This document shows positions 17,691-24,773 of a stretch of DNA of 64,000 nt, piece after piece; position 1 is the first letter of the stretch; every line of letters begins with the position of its first letter. Under the pieces are notes generated by a model that ran no database searches, was not told where the DNA came from, and saw nothing but the letters and a program-made list of their open reading frames with translations. This DNA comes from Brevundimonas bullata. Lineage in GTDB: Bacteria > Pseudomonadota > Alphaproteobacteria > Caulobacterales > Caulobacteraceae. Where the stretch lies: NCBI RefSeq assembly GCF_014207965.1, contig NZ_JACHLM010000005.1, forward strand, positions 62,001-126,000, read 5' to 3'. The translations under genes and the position numbers were made by a program.

Positions 17691-19151
17691 TCAACCCTTC
17701 GCCATCTGGTCGCCGCGCGCCCACGTGCCGTGGAAGCCGGCGGGCACCCGTGCGGGCAGCAGGACGCGCGCCACCGGCCCGGCCTCGAAGTTCTGGGCGT
17801 CGATCACCTGGACCTCGGACCGGCCCGTGTTTTCGTCGGTGACGAAGGCGATGACGTAGCCGTCGTCCTCGGCCCGCGCGTCGATGCGCGGGGCGAAGGC
17901 GGGTTCGGAGCCGAACATCTGCGGCTCGTAATCATAGGTCCGCGCGGCGCCCGTGGTCAGGTCGTACTTGATCAGACCCTTGAAGCGCTGAAGCTCCGTC
18001 TTCGACATGGCCACGTGATAGGACCACTGGGTCGGCTGGGCGGAATAGTCGAGGTTGACGACCGGGAACTCGCCAATGCGGTCGTCCAGCTGGCGTTTCT
18101 TGACCTCGCCGGTGCGCATGTTCATCCGCCATTCTACGGGCACGGCGTTCAGCGCCAGCACGTTCACCATGGCCGCATAGGGGCCGTAGGCCGGGTTCGG
18201 CGGATAGCCGTTGGGCGTCATCATGCAGGCGGTCATGACGACCTCGTCGCCGTCCTCCCAGCTGTTGACGACGTGGTAGATGTAGCAGCTATCCGTCTCG
18301 AACCAGCGGATCTGGTCGCCGCGGCCGCGGCGCGGCGCCACGCCGAAGCGGGCGGGCTGGTCGGCGAAGTGGATGTTCCACTGGCTGTTGCGCAGGCCGG
18401 CGTCGGTGAAGACCACCGGCAGGTCGTGCAGGATGACGTAGTTCTCGGTCAGCCCCATGTCGTGGGGCAGGCGCGGCCCCGGCAGCTCGACGCGCTCGAA
18501 ATGGGTCAGCTCATTATCGGCGCTGACCGTGCCGTAGGTCATCCACGGCTCGTAAAGCGAATAGTCGAAGAAGACGAACTCGCCGGTGCGCGGATCGACC
18601 TTGGAATGGGCCGAGACGTGGCGCGGCAGCTTGCCGCCGAAGGTCTCGATTCCGACCGTTTCCAGCGTGCGCGCATCCACCCGGACCGGATGGCCCGAGA
18701 TGTACCACAGCGCCATCAGCGAGCCGTTGTGCAGGACTACGTCGGTATTGGCCGTGTCCTTGTAAACCTTGTCGCCGCGCGTCGAGGCGGGATTGGCCCG
18801 CGTCGAGGGCAGCATGACCCCGCCCGCGCCGCAGCCGCCGTTCAGGTCCGCCACGTGGTCCGCCGAGCGGACGTAGCGATTGCGGTACTCGGCCTTGCCG
18901 TTCTCGAAATAGACAGCGTGCAGCATGCCGTCGCCGTCGAACCAGTGGTGCATCCCCTCGGGCGCCTGGGCCGGGTTCGGGCCGTTGCGATAGAAGCAGC
19001 CGTAGAGGTCTTTCGGGATCTCGCCGATCACCTCCAGATTCAGCGCGGTCGTCTCCTTCGCCACGGGCTCATAGGCCCCCTGGAGATAGGGGTTCAGCGT
19101 GTTCAACGGGCTGAGCGGTCCGGTTTCGATCCGGCGGGCGTCGTCGGCCAT
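17691..19151 (-). CDS. Carotenoid/lignostilbene oxygenase family protein (copy 2)
   Basis: A 486-residue paralogue of the oxygenase at 4274. The four Fe(II) histidines are His182 (HVSAHSKVD), His230 (RLPHDMGL), His293 (YIYHVVNSWEDGDE) and His474 (AGFHGTWARGD). RNGPNP and WFDGDGMLH are conserved family motifs. The start at 19151 has GGAAGGAA about 9 nt upstream; the longer frame to 19217 lacks this. It heads an eight-gene minus-strand set (oxygenase, thiolase, paaN, thiolase, two ligases, flavoprotein, thioesterase). A variant of the shared 20-bp motif lies 77 bp upstream. Different sequence from copy 1 suggests different substrates or successive cuts. Confidence 0.93.
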   Translation of the reverse strand: MADDARRIETGPLSPLNTLNPYLQGAYEPVAKETTALNLEVIGEIPKDLYGCFYRNGPNPAQAPEGMHHWFDGDGMLHAVYFENGKAEYRNRYVRSADHVADLNGGCGAGGVMLPSTRANPASTRGDKVYKDTANTDVVLHNGSLMALWYISGHPVRVDARTLETVGIETFGGKLPRHVSAHSKVDPRTGEFVFFDYSLYEPWMTYGTVSADNELTHFERVELPGPRLPHDMGLTENYVILHDLPVVFTDAGLRNSQWNIHFADQPARFGVAPRRGRGDQIRWFETDSCYIYHVVNSWEDGDEVVMTACMMTPNGYPPNPAYGPYAAMVNVLALNAVPVEWRMNMRTGEVKKRQLDDRIGEFPVVNLDYSAQPTQWSYHVAMSKTELQRFKGLIKYDLTTGAARTYDYEPQMFGSEPAFAPRIDARAEDDGYVIAFVTDENTGRSEVQVIDAQNFEAGPVARVLLPARVPAGFHGTWARGDQMAKG

Positions 19152-19227
19152 GACGGCTGTTCCTTCCCTGTTCGTGAGCGAGATCGCGCCTCGCTCATCC
19201 TTGTCTGCTGCGACCATGAGCGGTTAA

Positions 19228-19247
19228 GTCGCTTAACGCAAGTTACT
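19228..19247 (-). promoter_or_regulatory. Shared operator motif, copy C (weaker)
   Basis: Read on the minus strand the sequence is AGTAACTTGCGTTAAGCGAC, sharing the ACTTGCGT core and the GAC end (14 of 20) with copies A and B. It overlaps a perfect palindrome GTTAAG-TCG-CTTAAC at 19223-19237 and the stop codon of the short-chain dehydrogenase. It lies 77 bp before the second oxygenase gene, suggesting an internal promoter/operator. Confidence 0.4.
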
Positions 19248-20142
19248 TTGACAGCGTCGGCGACAGCGGCGCGGCCATCAGCTGATCAAAGGCGGCGTTG
19301 CCGTCGGTGAAGGTCTTCCAGCCGTGCAGATCCATCAGGGCGGCGGCGTGGGCGGTCAGGTCGTCGGGGGCGAAATCGGCGGCGAAGGCCAGGCCGGGCC
19401 CCTCGATTTGCGCGGCGGGCCGCACACGCCCGGCCCCCGCCACCAGGGTCTCGCCGTTCAACGGACAGTCCGGCGCCATCAGCCAGCTGGCGACCGGGGC
19501 GACCCGTTCCGGCGCCATGCGAGCGGCGCTGTCGGCGTCCAGATAGTCGGCGGTCATGCCGGTGGCGGCGTAGGGGGCGATGGCGTTGCAGGCCACGCCG
19601 TGCGCCGCGCCTTCCAGGGCGATGACCCGCATCAGGCCGATCAGCGCCGCCTTGGACGAAGAATAGGCGGCCATGCCGTGGACGCCGTGCAGCCCCGCCG
19701 CCGAGGTCGACATCAGGATGCGGCCCGAGCCCTGGGCGCGCAGATGGCGATAGACGGGCAGGGTCGGCGTCAGGGCGCCGAAGAAGTTGACCTCGAAAAC
19801 CTGCCGAAAGGCGTCGGTGGTCTGCTTATGCAGGGTCTTGGCCTCGGGCGCGCCCGCGTTGTTCAGCAGGCCGTCGACGCGACCGAAGGCGTCCAGAGCG
19901 ACGGCCAGCAGCCGCTCACCGGAATCAGCCTCCTCGACGGCCAGGGGCGCGCCGACGGCGCGACCGCCCAGGGCGAGAATCTCGGCCACGACCGCTTCCG
20001 CGGAGCCGGGCGCGTCGGCCGGGCGGGGGCGGGTGTTGACCACCACGGCGGCTCCGCGCCGGCCCAGGTCCAGGGCATAGGCCCGACCGAGGCCGCGTCC
20101 GGCGCCGGTGACGATGACGACCCGATCTTGAAGCGCGCTCAT
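19243..20142 (-). CDS. MFE-2/17beta-HSD4-like short-chain dehydrogenase
   Basis: A 299-residue SDR with the cofactor motif VTGAGRGLGRA, the NNAG motif and the catalytic Ser-Tyr-Lys (MSTSAAG; YSSSK). The extended C-terminus (WKTFTDGNAAF) resembles the dehydrogenase domain of peroxisomal multifunctional enzyme 2, which oxidises 3-hydroxyacyl-CoAs. A role in a beta-oxidation-like step of the adjoining cluster fits. ATG 20142 overlaps the stop of the DUF1295 gene by 4 bp; the longer frame upstream is shadow. A gap of 91 bp then separates it from the second oxygenase. Confidence 0.88.
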   Translation of the reverse strand: MSALQDRVVIVTGAGRGLGRAYALDLGRRGAAVVVNTRPRPADAPGSAEAVVAEILALGGRAVGAPLAVEEADSGERLLAVALDAFGRVDGLLNNAGAPEAKTLHKQTTDAFRQVFEVNFFGALTPTLPVYRHLRAQGSGRILMSTSAAGLHGVHGMAAYSSSKAALIGLMRVIALEGAAHGVACNAIAPYAATGMTADYLDADSAARMAPERVAPVASWLMAPDCPLNGETLVAGAGRVRPAAQIEGPGLAFAADFAPDDLTAHAAALMDLHGWKTFTDGNAAFDQLMAAPLSPTLSK

Positions 20143-21119
20143 GCGTCTGCGCCTTCGGTCTTGATGGCGCTCTTGGGTCGCGGCCAGGGCAGGAAGCGGG
20201 GCGTGCGGGCGCAATAGGCGGCCCAGGCTTCGGGCCGGGTGCGCGCCATGTGCTGCTCCTTGAACGGCGCGGCGGAGGCGTAGCCCATGAACCAGCCGGT
20301 ATAGAGGGGCGCGAAGATCGTGACCCAGCCCCACGGATGGGCCAGGGCCAGCACGAACCAGCCCGCCCACATGACGCTCTCGCCCAGATAGTTGGGGTGG
20401 CGTACGAAGGCCCAGGCGCCCGTATCCAGCAGGCCGCCTCGGTTGGCCGGCGCCCGCTTGAAGGCCGCCAGCTGGCGATCCGCCGTGCTCTGCAACAGGA
20501 AGCCGGCCAGCCAGACGACGACGCCCAGGGCCAGCAGCGCGCTCGGACGCGGCGTCGGCGCCGTCAGGATGAAGGCGAAGGGGGCGCACCACAGCCAGAC
20601 AGTCACGCCTTGCAGCAGATGGACCTGGAAGCCGCTCCACCACAGCCAGCTGGGGCCGAAGCTCTTGCGCCAATGGGCATAGGGTTGGCGCTCGGCGTGG
20701 ATGTTGTGACCCCAGGTCTGGACCGCCAGCCGGATCGACCAGACGCCGAGGCTGAGCAGGAACAGGCCGCTGAACAGGTCCAGCGGCAGGCCGGACAGGG
20801 CGAAACCCGTCCCCGCCGCCGCCGCCGGGGCCAGCGGATAGGCCACGTCCATCAGTCCGTGATTGCGCTTCACCGTCCCCGCCAGCCAGCCCAGGGCGAC
20901 CACGGTCAGCACCCCGCCACCGCTGGCGAGCCAGATGAACAATGTTTCACGCAACAGGGAGGGCGGCGCGGCGAAGGCGGCGGCGAAGGCCGCCAGAGGC
21001 GCGGCCATCATGACGTAATGCCATGCTTTTCCGCGTGTTTTCGAGGGCATGACGAAGAGCCAGATCGCCACGAGCGCGACCCAGGCCGAGGCGGCCAGTA
21101 TCCATCCATCCAGTCTCAT
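20139..21119 (-). CDS. DUF1295 membrane protein (steroid 5-alpha-reductase-like)
   Basis: A 326-residue integral membrane protein with about seven to eight hydrophobic segments (for example residues 5-22, 38-52, 60-80, 98-125, 180-205). The C-terminal part contains FVRHPNYLGESVMWAGW, the signature of the DUF1295/isoprenylcysteine methyltransferase/steroid reductase superfamily, where the region binds NADPH or SAM. DUF1295 proteins are poorly characterised; some reduce C=C bonds of polycyclic or isoprenoid substrates. It is first in a unit with the SDR, and its upstream region carries shared motif copy B. A role in reducing a hydrophobic pathway intermediate is inference. Confidence 0.85.
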   Translation of the reverse strand: MRLDGWILAASAWVALVAIWLFVMPSKTRGKAWHYVMMAAPLAAFAAAFAAPPSLLRETLFIWLASGGGVLTVVALGWLAGTVKRNHGLMDVAYPLAPAAAAGTGFALSGLPLDLFSGLFLLSLGVWSIRLAVQTWGHNIHAERQPYAHWRKSFGPSWLWWSGFQVHLLQGVTVWLWCAPFAFILTAPTPRPSALLALGVVVWLAGFLLQSTADRQLAAFKRAPANRGGLLDTGAWAFVRHPNYLGESVMWAGWFVLALAHPWGWVTIFAPLYTGWFMGYASAAPFKEQHMARTRPEAWAAYCARTPRFLPWPRPKSAIKTEGADA

Positions 21120-21133
21120 GCGACGGCTCCCTT

Positions 21134-21153
21134 TATGACTTGCGTAAAAAGAC
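21134..21153 (+). promoter_or_regulatory. Shared operator motif, copy B
   Basis: TATGACTTGCGTAAAAAGAC differs from copy A at one position. It lies in the divergent region between the DUF1295-SDR unit and the TonB receptor, 15 bp before the DUF1295 start and 89 bp before the receptor start. An inverted half-like element CGCAAGC follows at 21174-21180. Confidence 0.55.
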
Positions 21154-21241
21154 TTGCAAACAAGGTTCGTTAGCGCAAGCTTCGGTTTGACCGCTGGAGC
21201 ATCCGATCAACGGAGCCGGGGCGCGGTCGAGGGAGCGAAAC

Positions 21242-23443
21242 ATGAGGAAGACCGCATTCAGCGCGTCGGTCGCGACGCTGCTGCTGGCCACGGGGATGGC
21301 CGCACCCGCCATGGCCCAGACCACGCCGACCGAGGGCGCCGTCACGCTCGGCGACGTCGTCGTCACGGCCCAGCGTCGCGAACAGAGCCTTCAGGACGTG
21401 CCGATCGCCGTCACCGCCTTCAACGCCGAAACGCTGGAGCGCACGGCGGCGACGGGCATTCAGGACGTGGCGGGCAAGGCGCCGGGCGTGACCCTGACCC
21501 AGTTCAACATCGGCGAGCCGCAGATCTTCATTCGCGGCGTCGGCACCACCAGCGATTCCGCCGCCAGCGATCCCTCCATCGGCGTGTCGATCGACGAAGT
21601 CTCCATCGGCCGCGCGGGCGCCAGCTCACTGGCCTTCCTGGATGTCGAGCGGGTCGAGATCCTGCGCGGACCGCAGGGCACCCTCTACGGCCGCAACGCC
21701 TCGGGCGGGGCGCTGAACGTCTATACGAAGAAGCCGCGTTTCGAGAATTCGGCCCAGCTTACTGGCCGTCTCGGCAGCTTTGACGAGCGCGGCGTGGAGG
21801 CCGTGCTGAACCGCCAGCTGGGCGACGACACCGCCGGTCGTCTGGCGCTGCGCTGGAACCAGAACGACGGCTACGCCGAGAACGTGCCGACCGGCCGAGG
21901 CTTGGAGGGCGGCGAACAGTTCGGCCTGCGCGCCCAGGTGCTGCACAACGCCGGCGACTGGAGCTTCCTGGGCGGCGTCGACTACTCCAAGGACGACATG
22001 CAGGGCCACGCCCGCATTCCCGTTCTGGCCTCCTCCACGCCCGCGCCCTTCGTGACCTTGGTGAACAGCCTGCGCGCCGGTCTGGACGTGCGGCAGAGCT
22101 TCTCTTCGGCGGACAATTATCAGAAGCGGGAAAACTGGGGCCTGACCGGGCGCGCCCAGTGGTCTGGCGCCGAGAACTTCGACGTCATCTCCCTGACCTC
22201 CTATCGCGACAACGACTACAGCTGGCGCGACAACCTGGGCGGACTGCCGTTCCCGGGCTTCCCCCTGTCGGTCGATGACCGCGCCAGCGAGGCGGCCAAG
22301 CAGATCAGCCAGGAATTCCGTCTGACCTCCAAGTCCGGCTCTTCGATCGACTGGGTCGCCGGCGTCTACATGTTCCGCGAAGAGGTCGAGCGGTCCGAGC
22401 GGTTCGTGGTGCAGACGGCCCTGCCGATCGCACCGCCGTCGCTGGGCGGCGACACGACCTTCAATCAGGACGCCACCAACTCCAGCTACGCCGTGTTCGG
22501 CCAGGCCACGATCCCTTTCGCCGACATCTGGGAGCTGACCGCCGGCGCGCGCTGGACGCATGACGAGCGCGAAGTGCATCAGGTGGCCCTGGACAATGAG
22601 AACGGCGCCAACGCCCCTCCCGGCATTCCGCTGGGGCCGACGGGTTCGCCCTATAACGTCAAGGCCGACGCCACCTTCGAGGAACCGACCTGGAAGCTGG
22701 CGCTGGCGGTCGAGCCGATCGACAACATGCGGTTCTACGTCAGCTATGATCGCGGCTATAAGGCCGGCGCCTTCCCCAGCGCCGCCCAGACCGGCGCCCA
22801 GGCGACCAAGCCACTGCGTTCCGAACTGCTCGACAACTACGAGATCGGCGCCAAGACGACGCTGGCGGGCGGGCGGCTGCGCCTCAACGCGGCGGCCTTC
22901 ATGCTCGATTACACCGACCTGCAGGTCTATGAGCTGCTGGGCCTGACCCTGGTCACGTCCAACGCCGAGGCCGAGGTGCGGGGCTTCGAGGTCGAGACGG
23001 CGCTGGCGGTGAACCACAACATCACCATCGGCGGCTCCTACACCCAGCTGGACGCCGAATACACGTCCAACGCAGTGTCGGGCTCCCTGGCCCTGCCGTA
23101 CAAGGGCAACCGTCTGCCTCGCTCGCCGGAAAGCCAGTTCACCCTCTACGCCGACGGTCAGTGGGACGCCTTCGGCGGCACGCTCTCGGCGCGAGCGGAC
23201 TATCAGTGGACGGATGACTTCTACTTTGACCCGTCGAACGCACCTGAGGTGCTGGTGCCGTCCTACGGCCTGATCAGCGCCTTCGCCTCCTGGGAAGCGC
23301 CGAGCGGACTGAAGGTCTCGGTCTACGGCAAGAACCTCGGCGACGAGGAATATCAGCAGCACATTATCAAGAACGCGAGCATCGGCTTCAGCGTCTTCGG
23401 CGCCCCGCGCTCCTTCGGCGTGGCGGTCAGCAAGACCTTCTGA
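21242..23443 (+). CDS. TonB-dependent outer membrane receptor
   Basis: A 733-residue TonB-dependent receptor. A signal peptide (residues 1-25, ending AMAQ) is followed by a TonB-box-like segment LGDVVVTAQRREQSLQDVP, a plug domain (IFIRGVGT; VEILRGPQGTLYGRNASGG) and a C-terminal barrel ending in FGVAVSKTF with the terminal aromatic residue required for outer-membrane insertion. The type is the sphingomonad/Caulobacter family often linked to uptake of hydrophobic or aromatic compounds. It shares a motif-bearing divergent promoter with the DUF1295 gene, so it is the probable importer for the catabolic block. A strong terminator follows. Confidence 0.93.
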   Translation: MRKTAFSASVATLLLATGMAAPAMAQTTPTEGAVTLGDVVVTAQRREQSLQDVPIAVTAFNAETLERTAATGIQDVAGKAPGVTLTQFNIGEPQIFIRGVGTTSDSAASDPSIGVSIDEVSIGRAGASSLAFLDVERVEILRGPQGTLYGRNASGGALNVYTKKPRFENSAQLTGRLGSFDERGVEAVLNRQLGDDTAGRLALRWNQNDGYAENVPTGRGLEGGEQFGLRAQVLHNAGDWSFLGGVDYSKDDMQGHARIPVLASSTPAPFVTLVNSLRAGLDVRQSFSSADNYQKRENWGLTGRAQWSGAENFDVISLTSYRDNDYSWRDNLGGLPFPGFPLSVDDRASEAAKQISQEFRLTSKSGSSIDWVAGVYMFREEVERSERFVVQTALPIAPPSLGGDTTFNQDATNSSYAVFGQATIPFADIWELTAGARWTHDEREVHQVALDNENGANAPPGIPLGPTGSPYNVKADATFEEPTWKLALAVEPIDNMRFYVSYDRGYKAGAFPSAAQTGAQATKPLRSELLDNYEIGAKTTLAGGRLRLNAAAFMLDYTDLQVYELLGLTLVTSNAEAEVRGFEVETALAVNHNITIGGSYTQLDAEYTSNAVSGSLALPYKGNRLPRSPESQFTLYADGQWDAFGGTLSARADYQWTDDFYFDPSNAPEVLVPSYGLISAFASWEAPSGLKVSVYGKNLGDEEYQQHIIKNASIGFSVFGAPRSFGVAVSKTF

Positions 23444-23464
23444 CGGTCCTTCCTGTCGTCAAAA

Positions 23465-24481
23465 CTATCGCCCGTCCGGCTTCGCGTCGGCGGGCGATTT
23501 TTCTTTGCCTGACGCCCCGGTCGCGGCCTCGAGCTCCCAGCGGATGCGACGCGGGTCCAACGGTTCGCCGCTGTCCAGATCGCAGACCACGGGCGTGATC
23601 GCCTCACCGCTGGCTCGGTCCACCAGTGTTAGGGGGGCTTCGTCGGGTTCGATCAACCATCTCTGGCTCCAGCCGTGCATGGCCAGGACGATGGGGTAGA
23701 GGGCCAGCCCCGCCTCGGTCAGCCGATACTCGAAACGCACGGGCGCGGTCTGATAGGGCCTTTTCTCCAGTACCCCGTGAAGCACCAGGCGGTTCAGGCG
23801 GTCGGCCAGAATGTTGGTCGCCACCCCAAGAGCGGCGTGAATTTCGTCGAAACGCCGAAGGCGGAAAAAGGCCGCCGACAGCACCGCCCAGCTCCAGTAG
23901 TCGCCCATGATCTCCGTTGACCGGTCAATGATGGGGCGGTCGGTCTCGATCGGCGCCGACCGACGGCGGCGCGACGTTGGCGGAGGTATGATGATCAACC
24001 CCGGGCCCGGCTTCCAGTCGACCCTATCGGGTTTTACTTCGACGCCGTGCGCGCGTGTGAGGACGGCAGGCTTGAGGCGTCGACCCGACTCGCGGTCGAA
24101 AAAGGCGATGGCGTAGCGTTCCTGAAGGGGCGACTGGGCCCAGACCTTTTCCCATTGTCCCTGCACCACCGCGACGCCGAACATGTCGAGGCCCATCTCG
24201 GTCAGGCGATATTCCGTCCGCGTCCCGGTCGCGACCTGCTCCTGGCTGAGAAGACCGGCTGCGACCAGCTTCTGCAATCGGTCGGTCAGCACGCTGCGGG
24301 GCGTACCCAGGCGTTCACGCCACACCCCGAAGCGCCGCACGCCATAAAAGGCCTCGCGCAGGATCAACTGCGTCCAGGCGTCGCCGGTGATCGCAAAGGC
24401 GCGCGCGACCGGATTGCCCATGATCAGGGAGCGGATATCGGGTTCGGTCAACTGAGATACTCGTCCGCCGCGCGCTCTCAT
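23465..24481 (-). CDS. Tandem double-HxlR winged-helix regulator
   Basis: A 338-residue protein containing two HxlR-type winged helix-turn-helix domains. The first (about residues 25-110) has WTQLILREAFYGVRRFGVWRERLG...LTDRLQKLVAAGLL; the second (about 190-285) has YWSWAVLSAAFFRLRRFDEIHAALGVATNILADRLNRLVLHGVLEKR. HxlR proteins are normally about 110-150 residues and bind palindromes as dimers, so this covalent pair may act as a monomeric equivalent of a dimer. The ATG overlaps an open but startless frame by 4 bp (ATGA). The GGGAGG before it is 13 nt away, longer than usual. It is convergent with the TonB receptor and a plausible regulator of the CoA block, although not shown. Confidence 0.88.
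   Translation of the reverse strand: MRARGGRVSQLTEPDIRSLIMGNPVARAFAITGDAWTQLILREAFYGVRRFGVWRERLGTPRSVLTDRLQKLVAAGLLSQEQVATGTRTEYRLTEMGLDMFGVAVVQGQWEKVWAQSPLQERYAIAFFDRESGRRLKPAVLTRAHGVEVKPDRVDWKPGPGLIIIPPPTSRRRRSAPIETDRPIIDRSTEIMGDYWSWAVLSAAFFRLRRFDEIHAALGVATNILADRLNRLVLHGVLEKRPYQTAPVRFEYRLTEAGLALYPIVLAMHGWSQRWLIEPDEAPLTLVDRASGEAITPVVCDLDSGEPLDPRRIRWELEAATGASGKEKSPADAKPDGR
23467..23503 (+). terminator. Rho-independent terminator of TonB receptor
   Basis: ATCGCCCG (23467-23474) pairs with CGGGCGAT (23491-23498), with an additional inner CCG/CGG pairing, followed by TTTTTCTTT. It lies 23 bases after the receptor stop and inside the 3' end of the convergent regulator gene. Confidence 0.85.
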
Positions 24482-24773
24482 GCGCAGGCTTGATCCTCCC
24501 TATTTGCCCCTCTTGCTAGCCCGGCGCAATTCAATCGCTTGATGAACTCGGCCAGGACCTGAGGCCCGGTCGTGGACGGGCCGCCGTCCGGGGTTTCCGA
24601 GAACTGGCGGACCCGTTCGCTGTAGTCGAAGCGCCACGCGGTCGGCGGCGCGGCGGCGGCCTGTGGCGTCTGTCGGCCGAACCGGACGGCGGCTCGGCCA
24701 TGACCATGGTCGCTCGCATCACCGAGAACCGCTGAAGGACGATATGGAGGGCGTCGGCCTCTTCTCGGAGCAG
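24478..24773 (-). pseudogene. Possible relic of a small coding region
   Basis: Between the GH105 stop and the HxlR regulator start is a 296-base stretch on the same strand. One frame is open from about 24816 to a TGA at 24478-24480 and has coding-like composition (for example WRFDYSERVRQFSET and QVLAEFIKRLN), yet contains no ATG or GTG. A second frame directly continues the GH105 frame past its stop (EADALHIVLQRFSVMRATM). The TGA of the startless frame overlaps the regulator ATG. I infer a decayed or frameshifted gene; chance openness in GC-rich DNA is the alternative. Confidence 0.25.
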
